27,157 nt of DNA from an uncultured bacterium (GTDB taxonomy: Bacteria > Patescibacteriota > Minisyncoccia > Phycocordibacterales > CAIZIN01): the NCBI GenBank assembly GCA_903933085.1, contig CAIZIN010000047.1:1-27157 (forward strand), read 5' to 3'. A program made the position numbers and the translations under genes. This document shows positions 1 through 6,342 of this stretch, piece by piece (positions within the stretch are counted from its first letter, which is position 1; each line of letters opens with the position of its first letter). The notes below the pieces were generated by a model, which was not told the origin of the DNA, made no database searches, and worked only from the letters and a program-made list of their open reading frames with translations.

Positions 1-113
1 ACTCCCTGCACCAAATCCTGAGCCCACCTGATCCTCAATATTTTTTTGCGAGGTTGTCGAAGGGGTGAGCACAGGGTGTGGTGCAAGGAATTTTCTATTT
101 TTATTAAAGAACT
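1..113 (-). ncRNA. Structured RNA repeat, copy 1 (113 nt, cut by window edge)
   Basis: This stretch matches 1107-1219 base for base. Read on the minus strand it folds into three nested helices: 4-13 with 79-88, 17-28 with 64-75, and 33-36 with 50-53. Two positions that would be C-A mismatches on the plus strand (6/86 and 24/68) become G-U wobbles on the minus strand, so the RNA is probably minus-strand. It lies 3' of hammerhead 1, as copy 2 lies 3' of hammerhead 3. The repeat may extend left of the window. No known RNA family was recognised. Confidence 0.7.
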
Positions 114-145
114 CTTGCCCGACAGTATTTAATACTGTTTAGGAT

Positions 146-194
146 CTGTTTCGTCATTTCTGACTCATCAGGACAAATACACATTTGTCGACAG
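146..194 (-). ncRNA. Type III hammerhead ribozyme HHR1 (short form)
   Basis: On the minus strand the order is CTGTC, a 7-bp stem I hairpin (GACAAAT/ATTTGTC, loop GTGT), core CTGATGA, a 4-bp stem II capped by a GAAA tetraloop, then GAAACAG. The terminal CTGT/ACAG strands close stem III, with A15.1 paired to U16.1 and C17 at position 190. Predicted cleavage is between 190 and 189. The element sits between the 91-aa gene (236-511) and the 113-nt structured repeat. Two hairpins precede it at about 200-233 (AGCGG/CCGCT and AGGTT/AACCT), at the 3' end of the gene. Confidence 0.93.
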
Positions 195-235
195 AGACGA
201 TTTTAAGGTTAATCGAGAACCTAGCGGAGGTACCG

Positions 236-511
236 CTATTTGACAATGAGTTGTTCCTCCACAAAAGCCATCGCCTCCCTGAAGGCCCCAAAGCCCTTGG
301 ACTCATCCAAGACGAAAACCGGTTTTCCTTTGTGCCGACTCCTCTTTTCCTCTTTGTCAGCAATCGTCACCGTTGCTTTCTCTGTTGAATCGGTGACGTT
401 GAAACCGTTGAAGGTGAATTGCATCTCGGTAAGCTCCTTCATCGAATTGTCATCGATGTCAAATAGGACCACCTGGGATTTTCTTTTTTCGATAATTTGT
501 TGGATATTCAT
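236..511 (-). CDS. Unknown 91-aa protein of ribozyme array A
   Basis: The reading frame is open further upstream to 583, but that extension runs into hammerhead HHR2. The start chosen is the ATG at 511 (MNIQQIIEKRK), 28 nt after the ribozyme. The protein is charged and soluble, with an apparent N-terminal beta-strand (QVVLFDID) and a C-terminal helix (FGAFREAMAFVEEQL). No family was recognised and no signal peptide or membrane segment is visible. There is no clear Shine-Dalgarno sequence. The gene lies exactly between HHR2 (upstream) and HHR1 (downstream), so self-cleavage would release it on an RNA of about 408 nt (597-190). Confidence 0.6.
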   Translation of the reverse strand: MNIQQIIEKRKSQVVLFDIDDNSMKELTEMQFTFNGFNVTDSTEKATVTIADKEEKRSRHKGKPVFVLDESKGFGAFREAMAFVEEQLIVK

Positions 512-538
512 ATCTGTATTTAGTTTGGAAAGGTACAA

Positions 539-602
539 CTGTTTCGTCTTTTCTTGCCACTTAGCAAGGAGACTCATCAGCACGAATCACATTCGTGGAC
601 AG
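539..602 (-). ncRNA. Type III hammerhead ribozyme HHR2 (long form)
   Basis: The minus strand reads CTGTC, stem I CACGAAT/ATTCGTG with loop GTG, core CTGATGA, an extended stem II (basal GTCT/AGAC, distal CTTGC/GCAAG), then GAAACAG. All core bases are present. C17 is at 598 and the predicted cut is between 598 and 597. A hairpin with CGGAG/CTCCG arms and an inner AGC/GCT pair lies just upstream on the transcript (about 606-636), where the preceding RNA unit would end. Confidence 0.94.
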
Positions 603-1106
603 TATCGGAGGAGCGCAATAAGCAGCTACCACTCCGGCGGTTTATCTAAAACCTGCTGAAAAGAAAAGTAAGGTTAGTTTTTTTATCTAGAAAACTTTAA
701 ACTGGAGGCTACACCTCTCCCGGTAAAGCGCCATGTGCACTAACGATGCTTTCTGGTTAAGAACGGAGACAATCTTTTGTCTCAGGAACACCAATAAAAG
801 CATGACATGGTAGCGGATGTAACAGTATTTTATATTTAAGGGACCTTTAACTCCTTAAAAATAAGTTGCGATGATGCCCCTATTCAACATGAGACACCTG
901 GGTTTGCCTGATCACAAGGACAGTTATCTCAGAAAGAGATAAACTTCCCCTTCTTCACAGAAGGTTAAGAGCTCTGGTTGAAAAGGTAGTTTAAAATTAC
1001 CTCATCAGAGCGACTTTCGTCTTTGATCATTACTTGGCTTTTCCCATGCTTTGTTTATTTATTAGCAGTTTGCATCTGCCTTAACTCGTGCTTTGGGGTC
1101 GCAACA
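603..1106 (-). ncRNA. Gene-free, heavily structured region between HHR3 and HHR2 (candidate ncRNA)
   Basis: About 500 nt without a convincing ORF. The longest clean minus frame noticed is a 21-codon MIKDESRSDE... ORF near 1032. The stretch is rich in helices. A nested stack at 731-810 pairs CCATGT/ACATGG, ATGCTTT/AAAGCAT, TGGT/ACCA and GAGACAA/TTGTCTC. Further hairpins are at 924-942 (TTATCTC/GAGATAA), 835-859 (TTTAAGG/CCTTAAA) and 705-717 (GAGG/CCTC). It begins directly after the 113-nt repeat and ends at HHR2, so HHR3 and HHR2 cleavage would excise a roughly 670-nt non-coding RNA (1267-598). tmRNA, RNase P and SRP RNA signatures were sought and not found. The strand is inferred from the array, not from wobble pairs. 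Confidence 0.5.
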
Positions 1107-1219
1107 ACTCCCTGCACCAAATCCTGAGCCCACCTGATCCTCAATATTTTTTTGCGAGGTTGTCGAAGGGGTGAGCACAGGGTGTGGTGCAAGGAATTTT
1201 CTATTTTTATTAAAGAACT
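1107..1219 (-). ncRNA. Structured RNA repeat, copy 2
   Basis: Identical to 1-113, with the same three nested helices and the same minus-strand bias from G-U pairs. It starts 4 nt after hammerhead HHR3 on the minus-strand transcript, whereas copy 1 has about 32 extra nt (including a palindrome ACAGTATT/AATACTGT) between it and HHR1. Short-form hammerhead plus this repeat therefore behaves as a composite module present twice in array A. A minus-strand reading frame runs through it (1062-1262), but it also crosses the ribozyme and looks fortuitous. Confidence 0.72.
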
Positions 1220-1223
1220 GTTT

Positions 1224-1272
1224 CTGTTTCGTCATTTCTGACTCATCAGTCGAAGTACACACTTCGAGACAG
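1224..1272 (-). ncRNA. Type III hammerhead ribozyme HHR3 (short form)
   Basis: Core and stem II are identical to HHR1 (GTCA-GAAA-TGAC stem-loop), but stem I is a different hairpin (TCGAAGT/ACTTCGA, loop GTGT). C17 is at 1268 and the predicted cut is between 1268 and 1267. It lies between the Sm-like gene 1340-1558 and the structured region. The replaced yet still paired stem I is covariation evidence for function. Confidence 0.94.
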
Positions 1273-1274
1273 AG

Positions 1275-1329
1275 GACGGATAGAACGTATCCGTCAATTT
1301 GTTTCAGTTTCAGGAAGTTGTTTCTCCCT
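1275..1329 (-). repeat. 3' element of first array A gene: 34-nt repeat plus hairpin
   Basis: The 34 nt at 1296-1329 are identical to 7920-7953 in array B. In both places they begin 10-15 nt after the stop codon of the first array gene. On the minus strand the element starts with a small hairpin (GGGAG/CTTCC, loop AAACAA) followed by two GAAAC repeats. A gene-specific hairpin follows (1275-1295, arms GACGGATA/TATCCGTC), then the ribozyme. The arrangement suggests a 3'-end stability or recognition module that becomes the mRNA 3' end after ribozyme cleavage. Confidence 0.7.
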
Positions 1330-1339
1330 ACCGTGCCTC

Positions 1340-1558
1340 TTAGGTGAGGGTGAAGGTCGCAACCTCCTCTGTCTTAATGACAGTACTCTCATCTCTGGCA
1401 ATGTGGCCACAGTAGATGTCGAGTACAAGGAAGTCGGAGCCAACATCAGCCACCGTCCCACGGAGAACCCCTCCCGCTTTCAGTGTGACGGCGAGGTAAT
1501 TATTTTCCTCTTTCAGCTTCTGGGCTCGGGCGATCAGCATTTCTTGGAATGTTTTCAT
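1340..1558 (-). CDS. Sm/LSm-like 72-aa protein, first gene of array A
   Basis: The protein has an N-terminal helix (residues 1-20) followed by short beta-strands: NYLAVTLKAGGVLRGTV, SDFLVLDI, STVIKTEEVATFTL. This is the order and size of an Sm/LSm or Hfq-like fold, with a G-x-x-x-G turn in the second strand. The assignment is by fold pattern only; the family's RNA-binding residues cannot be confirmed by eye. It is the promoter-proximal gene of array A, followed by the 34-nt element, a hairpin and HHR3. The leader is unusually rich in A and C and lacks a Shine-Dalgarno sequence. Base composition is clearly richer in GC than neighbours such as 2312-3061, which suggests a foreign origin. Confidence 0.62.
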   Translation of the reverse strand: MKTFQEMLIARAQKLKEENNYLAVTLKAGGVLRGTVADVGSDFLVLDIYCGHIARDESTVIKTEEVATFTLT

Positions 1559-1699
1559 TGCAGTGTTTGGGGTATTGGGGTTGGTTTGTTGGTTATGAAG
1601 AACAGATTGGAATTTAGTTGAAATTTGTTGATCCTAGTTTACGGCCTAGATTCAACTCAGTTCTGGACTATATTTCCTATGTCTATTTATCTGTGTTGT

Positions 1700-1739
1700 A
1701 TTATAGTCTTTTTTGTATTTTTGTCAAGTATCTTTGACA
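1700..1739 (-). promoter_or_regulatory. Array A promoter with overlapping palindromic operator
   Basis: Minus-strand TTGACA (1722-1727), 16-nt spacer and TATAAT (1700-1705), a near-perfect housekeeping sigma-type promoter. Transcription would start near 1693, giving a leader of about 135 nt before the Sm-like gene. The palindrome TGTCAAGTATCTTTGACA (1722-1739) overlaps the -35 box. It has the same length and TGTCA/TGACA arms as the one in front of the TrmB gene at 3081-3098. Confidence 0.75.
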
Positions 1740-1936
1740 CTTTCTTTTTATAAAATCAAAATAGGGCTTATTTATAGCCACATTCTTGACCTAGAAAAGT
1801 AAATGAGTTACAACAGAACCTCATTTATCATTTACAAAAAACACAAAATGTTATACTTTGTGTTTATATTTTTTGTCACTATAATCTATCAAAAATATAG
1901 CTTGATCTGCTTAATTATATTAAATGTCTAAATCGC

Positions 1937-1964
1937 TTGACAAAAAACTCGGCTATGCTATACT
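1937..1964 (+). promoter_or_regulatory. Strong plus-strand promoter
   Basis: TTGACA at 1937-1942, 16-nt spacer, TATACT at 1959-1964. No ordinary gene follows on this strand. The transcript would run into the structured stretch ending at the terminator 2279-2305. The preceding 1740-1936 is AT-rich and holds no gene that I can support. Confidence 0.7.
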
Positions 1965-1970
1965 CGTAAG

Positions 1971-2310
1971 CAGAGTTTGACTGTGATTCTGGCCCCAAAG
2001 CCAGCAGTTCAAACGACTCTCAAAAAGGAGGTATCTATGCCGGACTAACCCCGAGGGAAAGGTGGCCTGTCGTGAACCTAGGCATAGGTTTCGCGACAGG
2101 TCTCTGAGTACTAAAAGGTGACGTTCATACCTTCCATATGAGTTATTGTTCCAACACAACACCACAGATGAATGACTAAACAAAATACGCATCAATCAAA
2201 CAAAGATGTCTTATTGTTTCTTGACCTCTTTTTGATAAACCCAGCTGGGTTCATCTAGCAGAAGTCAAATTTATAACAGCCCGGTTCCTCACGAAGGAAC
2301 CGGGCTAAGT
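1971..2310 (+). ncRNA. Candidate untranslated RNA with a three-codon ORF
   Basis: A strong promoter and a strong terminator bracket about 330 nt without a real gene. A near-perfect Shine-Dalgarno (AAAGGAGGT, about 2025-2033) precedes ATG-CCG-GAC-TAA at 2037-2048, encoding only Met-Pro-Asp. Just downstream is a long hairpin (CCTGTCG 2066-2072 with CGACAGG 2094-2100, inner AACCT/AGGTT), and later the palindrome AACCCAGCTGGGTT (2238-2251). It could be a small regulatory RNA or an attenuator-like leader. No RNA family was recognised. Confidence 0.55.
2279..2305. terminator. Bidirectional hairpin terminator
   Basis: Arms GCCCGGTTCCT / AGGAACCGGGC (11 bp), loop CACGA, followed on the plus strand by TAAGTTTTATT. 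It ends the plus-strand RNA from 1971 and also lies 6 nt after the stop of the minus-strand TrmB gene. Confidence 0.85.
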
Positions 2311-2311
2311 T

Positions 2312-3061
2312 TTATTCAATTTTTCCAAAAGCCAACTCAAACAAGGATTTCATAGTGTCTGCAAAGTCTTTATTGTAAATCATGATCCCCCCAACAGATG
2401 ACTTCAGTGTGGCCACTCTCACCATATTTCCAAAAATTGTAATGTCACAGCTGATGGGAAACTTATTCTCATCAATTTTAAGTCTATTTCCTAGGTTTTC
2501 AATTCGATCCAGCTCCCCTTTTGTATATGTATAGATAGATTTACCTTTAACATTCTTTTTTACTCTCAACTCCCTAAATCTCTTAGTATCAGCATCAGTA
2601 AAAAGCTTTTCAAGCATGTCTTTATTGTAAATCATGTACATAACACCATCATCCTTTTCTTTTGATGTTAAAAGCTCCTCGGTCATGCTTATAACTCCAT
2701 CTTTCCCTTCAAAAAACTTCGCAATCGGCTTCTCTGAATCTTCCTTGTATATGCTTTTTAACTGTGGAATAACATCTTTCAGCCTTTTTGCATGCTCTTC
2801 AAGTACAATTTTTTGTCTTTCCACATAAGTTTCAAGTCTTTCTGGTGGTTCAGCTTGGAAACGAACCTTTTTATCAACTTTCACTTCAGAAATAAGTCCC
2901 TTCTTTGCAAGAGATTCGAGGACTGGATAAATGGTAGTACGATTAATTTTTGTTTTCTCAGCTAAATCAAGCACGGAATCATTGTCCACTTCCAAAAGCG
3001 ACAAATAAACCTTTGCTTCCTTCTCTGATAAACCTAAATCTTCAAGATATTTTTCAAACAT
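2312..3061 (-). CDS. TrmB-family winged-helix transcriptional regulator (first copy)
   Basis: 249 aa. Residues about 5-70 form a winged helix-turn-helix of the TrmB type (GLSEKEAKVYLSLLE ... KINRTTIYPVLESLAKKGLI, then the wing KVRFQAEPPERL). A coiled helix (about 72-105) and a C-terminal effector-like domain (KFFEGKDGVISMTEELL) follow. In this family the C-terminal domain senses small ligands, often sugars; the ligand here is unknown. The -10 box TATAAT (3068-3073) ends only 6 nt before the ATG, so the mRNA should be leaderless. The palindrome TGTCAAAATACAATGACA (3081-3098) lies in its promoter and suggests autoregulation. The gene diverges from the NUDIX gene. Confidence 0.85.
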   Translation of the reverse strand: MFEKYLEDLGLSEKEAKVYLSLLEVDNDSVLDLAEKTKINRTTIYPVLESLAKKGLISEVKVDKKVRFQAEPPERLETYVERQKIVLEEHAKRLKDVIPQLKSIYKEDSEKPIAKFFEGKDGVISMTEELLTSKEKDDGVMYMIYNKDMLEKLFTDADTKRFRELRVKKNVKGKSIYTYTKGELDRIENLGNRLKIDENKFPISCDITIFGNMVRVATLKSSVGGIMIYNKDFADTMKSLFELAFGKIE

Positions 3062-3067
3062 AAATTT

Positions 3068-3117
3068 ATTATATCACACATGTCAAAATACAATGACAGA
3101 AATTTTTGTAGACATGT
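3068..3117. promoter_or_regulatory. Divergent promoter/operator region of TrmB and NUDIX genes
   Basis: Contains the minus-strand -10 TATAAT (3068-3073), the 18-bp palindrome TGTCAAAATACAATGACA (3081-3098), and a wider inverted pair ACATGTC (3078-3084) / GACATGT (3111-3117). The plus-strand promoter of the NUDIX gene is weak by eye (GATACT or TACTAT shortly before its ATG), consistent with regulated expression. Confidence 0.6.
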
Positions 3118-3158
3118 TGTTTCCCGACAACCAATAAAAATGATACTATTTAAACACT

Positions 3159-3671
3159 ATGAAACTACTCAAGCTTTTAAACGATGAAAATATAACTGAA
3201 AAAGAGGTTGAAAATTTTAAACATCGACGAGCTGTGCGAGTTATTGCTTTTGATACGGATGGAAAAATTGCATTGGTTCATGCCAAAATAAGAAATTATT
3301 ACACACTTCCTGGTGGAGGAGTTGAAGAAGGTGAAACCTTAGAGGAAGGTGCGATTCGTGAAGTAAAGGAAGAAGCTGGCTGTGCTGTAAAAATTACCGG
3401 CGAAGTTGGGATTGTTAAAGAGTATTTGAAAGCAAAAGAACTAATAAATGAAACATTTTGCTATGTCGCAGATGTTCTTGGAGATAAAGGAAAATTAAAT
3501 TTGTTGTCTTACGAAATTGAGGAGGGTATGGAAGTCATTTGGGTTGATATCAATGAAGCGATTAAACTTCTAGAATCAACGAGCGAAATCAGTTTGTACG
3601 CAACCCCCTTACAGGTGAAGTACACAAAAACTAGAGATATTACTTTTTTAAAAAATATCAATAAAAAATAG
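3159..3671 (+). CDS. NUDIX hydrolase
   Basis: 170 aa. A complete Nudix box G-x5-E-x7-R-E-V-x-E-E-x-G-C spans residues 53-75, with the preceding YYTLPGG strand. Such enzymes hydrolyse nucleoside diphosphates linked to another moiety using a divalent metal held by the box glutamates; the substrate here cannot be told. Residues 1-22 form a helical extension before the core. Only 6 nt separate it from the 442-aa gene, so the two form an operon, divergent from the TrmB regulator that may control them. The start lies 8-10 nt after a possible -10 box, so the transcript is very short-leadered or leaderless. Confidence 0.9.
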   Translation: MKLLKLLNDENITEKEVENFKHRRAVRVIAFDTDGKIALVHAKIRNYYTLPGGGVEEGETLEEGAIREVKEEAGCAVKITGEVGIVKEYLKAKELINETFCYVADVLGDKGKLNLLSYEIEEGMEVIWVDINEAIKLLESTSEISLYATPLQVKYTKTRDITFLKNINKK

Positions 3672-3677
3672 AAAAAA

Positions 3678-5006
3678 ATGAACAATACAGAACACAAGGC
3701 AAAACAAGTAGAAAGCAAAGCAGAAAATACAAACGTTGAAGTTGAAGAACTATCACCAACAAAAGAAAGGCTTCGTCGCATAGAATCCATTGATCATCAA
3801 CTCAATGGCTTAGTTGATGTGCCGAAATCAAAAGTGGAAATCGAAGAAATTCAAAACATTAAGGAGGTAGAATACACGACTGAACTTGATAAATTAGAAG
3901 CAGGTCTTGGCCAACCCCTTTCTGAAGAAGTTAGAGATAAAATCCATAAAAATATGGTAAATAGCCCTACTGAAAAAGCAGAAGAAAAGGGCGAACAATA
4001 TGACCGACTTATGATTGAGAAAATAGTTTTAGAAAACATAGAAAATCCTGACTTCAAGAATAGGGTCTTTCCGTTGGGGAGTGAAAATGTTACTCAGAAA
4101 ACTTTTCAGAACGGATTAGACAAACTTTTGGATGCAGATATCGCCTTACCAAAAGCAGATAGAATCCGATTATTCAAACAAACACTAGAGTATTATTCAA
4201 GCCCAGTTATGACAGAAAAACCACTTTGGCATTCTACAAGTTCTTATACATTACGAAAATGTTTGGAGGACGGACTATCTGGCGGGCACGGAAAATTTTC
4301 TGGAGAAGCAGGCTCTACAAACAGTAGTGACCAAACACAAAAGGGCTTATCTGTATCTCATCCCAATTATCCATCAGCTGAAACATTCCAACAATTATTT
4401 GCAAGATTGAGTGCTAAAAAGAAGGGGCTAGCAAATTATTTAGAGATCGATTCCGAAAAAATAACAGGAAAAACCCTACCTGAAGTGTTTGTTGCTGAAT
4501 TATTCAATACAACAAGTCATGAAGAGATGAGGGAGATATTGGCAAAAAGAATGAAAATGAAAACAGATCAAATTGATGATGAAATGATTAAAAAAGGAAT
4601 AAGTGAAGAAGCTCAAAAAGCTTGGATCGATTACTTTAATAAACAAGAATATCCTCCAATAAAAGAAGAGATAGAAGGAAAAATACTTCCAACCATATCG
4701 AATGAAAAATTGCGACAAGAATTACAGTTTGAGGTAAATCACCCTTTCCCATGCATGATTACCTTAGAGTCATCAGGCAAAGAGCAACATCTTACTAGTG
4801 TATCTAGGGGCGAAAAAGCAACCCACATTCCTTTTGAAGATTTTTATTGGGATACTTTTCAAGGCGAAGATATTCGCGAAATTCGCGTGCCAGAAAATCA
4901 GACCAAGAAAGTTAGTGGCTGGCTTGAAGAAAAAGGCTTAGTCGGAATTAAAATCGTTCCCTTAGAAATTTTTGAAATAAAAAGAGTAATACAAAATAGT
5001 ATTTAA
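3678..5006 (+). CDS. Unknown 442-aa protein, possible ADP-ribosyltransferase-like fold
   Basis: Residues 1-110 are highly charged and probably coiled or disordered. The middle region has WHSTSSYTLRKCLEDGL (His185), reminiscent of the H-x-T strand-helix that opens ADP-ribosyltransferase and tRNA 2'-phosphotransferase folds, followed by a glycine-rich stretch and GLSVSHPNYPSAETF. The C-terminus (EIRVPENQTKKVSGWLEEKGLVGIKIVPLE) resembles a closing strand-helix-strand. This is only a pattern resemblance and the catalytic residues are not established. No signal peptide or membrane segment is visible. It follows the NUDIX gene by 6 nt. Its stop codon overlaps the stop of the convergent kinase-like gene, with no terminator between them. 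Confidence 0.72.
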   Translation: MNNTEHKAKQVESKAENTNVEVEELSPTKERLRRIESIDHQLNGLVDVPKSKVEIEEIQNIKEVEYTTELDKLEAGLGQPLSEEVRDKIHKNMVNSPTEKAEEKGEQYDRLMIEKIVLENIENPDFKNRVFPLGSENVTQKTFQNGLDKLLDADIALPKADRIRLFKQTLEYYSSPVMTEKPLWHSTSSYTLRKCLEDGLSGGHGKFSGEAGSTNSSDQTQKGLSVSHPNYPSAETFQQLFARLSAKKKGLANYLEIDSEKITGKTLPEVFVAELFNTTSHEEMREILAKRMKMKTDQIDDEMIKKGISEEAQKAWIDYFNKQEYPPIKEEIEGKILPTISNEKLRQELQFEVNHPFPCMITLESSGKEQHLTSVSRGEKATHIPFEDFYWDTFQGEDIREIRVPENQTKKVSGWLEEKGLVGIKIVPLEIFEIKRVIQNSI

Positions 5007-5497
5007 CCATGTAAATAATTGTCTACCTGTTCAAAGGAAGTCATTCTGATTACCTTATCTTCATAAGGAGCAAGCATCTCCTCGAAACTTTCTAGCTTTT
5101 TATTTATACCAAGCTTATATTTCTTTTTGATTTGATAGATAATCAGATCAAATAAATTTTTTAAATTTTCATTATCTCTACTTCTATTCCTTTTATAAAG
5201 AACCCAAATTTGATGAAAAATATTCTTATAGGTTAGATAAAATATTTTATCTGCTTTTGGCATACCAATTTTAAGCATTCGACGAGTTCCTCCTTCTATA
5301 ATCCACTCGTCTTTTTCAAAAACTTCTTTTGCCATCTCCACATCTTTTTCTTGTCCGCGAGGTTTTGAAAATTTTACTTCCCAGAAAAAATCATCTGTGG
5401 AATATTTTGGAATGCCTAGTTTTTCTGAAAGCTTTTCCGCAAAAGTAGTTTTCCCTCTTCCCGCATCACCAATAATTATAATTTTTGAATCTTTCAT
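5003..5497 (-). CDS. P-loop nucleotide kinase-like protein (adenylate kinase/topology modulation type)
   Basis: 164 aa from the ATG at 5497. A Walker A motif GDAGRGKTT is at residues 10-18, followed by YSTDDFFWE as in small adenylate-kinase-like and FlaR/topology-modulation proteins, and WIIEGGTRRM and ADKIFYLTYK as substrate-side and Walker B-like strands. It probably phosphorylates a small molecule or nucleotide; the substrate is unknown. The upstream ATG at 5521 is less likely because TATAAT (5505-5510) lies between the two starts, 7 nt before the chosen ATG, which implies a leaderless mRNA. It is just downstream of array B's terminator and so transcribed separately. Confidence 0.82.
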   Translation of the reverse strand: MKDSKIIIIGDAGRGKTTFAEKLSEKLGIPKYSTDDFFWEVKFSKPRGQEKDVEMAKEVFEKDEWIIEGGTRRMLKIGMPKADKIFYLTYKNIFHQIWVLYKRNRSRDNENLKNLFDLIIYQIKKKYKLGINKKLESFEEMLAPYEDKVIRMTSFEQVDNYLHG

Positions 5498-5520
5498 TTT
5501 GTGTATTATATAACATAGCA

Positions 5521-5554
5521 AATAAAAAAGCGCCGTACCAAAAGGTCGTGCGCA
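5521..5554 (-). terminator. Terminator of array B, copy 1 of a 34-nt repeat
   Basis: On the minus strand GCGC-ACG-ACC, loop TTTT, GGT-ACG-GCGC, then a run of T. The middle ACG/ACG forms an internal loop. The 34 nt are identical to 9821-9854, where they also follow a minus-strand gene of unknown function. Confidence 0.75.
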
Positions 5555-5577
5555 TGGTTTTTAAACATCTTATACAC

Positions 5578-6156
5578 TCAGCGAGGTTTCTGAATACCTA
5601 ACCCGCACCCAGACATGAGTTTAATGTGCGTTTCAAGATCTTGACGACCTTCTTCGGTATCTAATCCTAATATTTTTGAAGTTCGTTGAGCTAAATTTTC
5701 TTCATAGATTAACTTCGCTCTTTTTTCTTCTTTTTTCTTTCTTTGTAAATCTGTCTCTGGGTTACCTCGTTTGATAAACCTTACCCATTTCTTCTCTATT
5801 TTTGAATGATGAGATTCAAACTGTCTATGATTCGCTACTACACAGCATGCGTACACGCAACTTGCATTATAGTTTTCAGAACCAATAGCCCAAAACTCAC
5901 CGGACTCGAGCGGAGGAAATAATTTACAAAGCTCATTATTACTTTTACACTTCTCAACCGCAGTTATAATGTCTTGATAATGAGGAAGTCTGATCGCTGA
6001 ATGCATTCCAGCAATCTCAATAGCTTCAAGCCATGTCATCTTTTGAGGTTCGGTTGATAACCATACCTCTCCGGGATACAAGCAGAGATCGAAGTTTTCA
6101 AGAGACCGATCGTCGCAAAAATCTTCTTGGCACATGTAACTGTATAGAATATTCAT
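5578..6156 (-). CDS. 192-aa protein with DUF1566-like motif, last gene of array B
   Basis: The region LEAIEIAGMHSAIRLPHYQDIITAVEKC ... GEFWAIGSEN (about residues 44-95) resembles the DUF1566/Lcl-type domain, whose hallmark is R-L-P followed by a W-containing FWS/FWA strand. The match is short, so the call is tentative. The C-terminal half is highly charged, with a K/E-rich helix (LQRKKKEEKRAKLIYEE). Several cysteines occur (CVYACCV). Unlike other array genes it has a good Shine-Dalgarno (AAAGGAAA) before the ATG. It is preceded by HHR4 and followed by the 34-nt terminator repeat, and would be the last unit of the cleaved array B transcript. Confidence 0.72.
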   Translation of the reverse strand: MNILYSYMCQEDFCDDRSLENFDLCLYPGEVWLSTEPQKMTWLEAIEIAGMHSAIRLPHYQDIITAVEKCKSNNELCKLFPPLESGEFWAIGSENYNASCVYACCVVANHRQFESHHSKIEKKWVRFIKRGNPETDLQRKKKEEKRAKLIYEENLAQRTSKILGLDTEEGRQDLETHIKLMSGCGLGIQKPR

Positions 6157-6168
6157 ATTTTCCTTTCT

Positions 6169-6211
6169 TTTTCAATGTACTATTCTGTTTCGTCTTTTTC
6201 ACACACTCGTG
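6169..6211 (-). repeat. 43-nt ribozyme flank repeat, copy 1
   Basis: Identical to 6956-6998. It covers the stem II half of the hammerhead and 16 nt beyond it on the gene side. The conserved flank (AATAGTACATTGAAA on the minus strand) lies between the ribozyme and the start codon in both cassettes, so the repeated unit is larger than the ribozyme itself. Confidence 0.8.
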
Positions 6212-6248
6212 AGAGAGACTCATCAGTCCACCTCACAGATGGAGACAG
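6185..6248 (-). ncRNA. Type III hammerhead ribozyme HHR4 (long form)
   Basis: Minus strand: CTGTC, stem I TCCATCT/AGGTGGA (one T-G wobble, loop GTG), CTGATGA, stem II GTCT/AGAC with distal TCAC/GTGA, then GAAACAG. C17 is at 6244 and the predicted cut is between 6244 and 6243. It separates the 200-aa gene from the 192-aa gene. Confidence 0.94.
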
Positions 6249-6250
6249 TA

Positions 6251-6301
6251 CCCCACATCGCGTAAGCGCGATGTGGGGCTCCTTTATCATTAATAAAGGA
6301 G
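6251..6301 (-). other. Tandem 3' hairpins preceding HHR4
   Basis: Two adjacent helices: CCCCACATCGCG/CGCGATGTGGGG (6251-6262 with 6267-6278, 12 bp, loop TAAG) and CTCCTTTAT/ATAAAGGAG (6279-6287 with 6293-6301). On the minus-strand RNA they lie between the 200-aa gene and the ribozyme with no U-tract, so they look like 3'-end protection for the cleaved upstream mRNA, not terminators. Confidence 0.75.
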
Positions 6302-6342
6302 AATAATCTTAAAACAATCTAGATTTTCAAACAGAAACTATC

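Noticed and set aside
975..1025. A seventh hammerhead (CTGATGAG near 1000)
   Set aside because: No GAAA after a stem II, and no stem III or GUC in the right place. Only a chance or decayed core.
603..1106. tmRNA, RNase P RNA or SRP RNA
   Set aside because: The signature sequences of these RNAs were not found on either strand.
1062..1262. 66-codon minus frame over HHR3 and the 113-nt repeat
   Set aside because: It starts inside the ribozyme and runs through base-paired helices; the composition is not protein-like. The ribozyme and repeat explain the sequence better.
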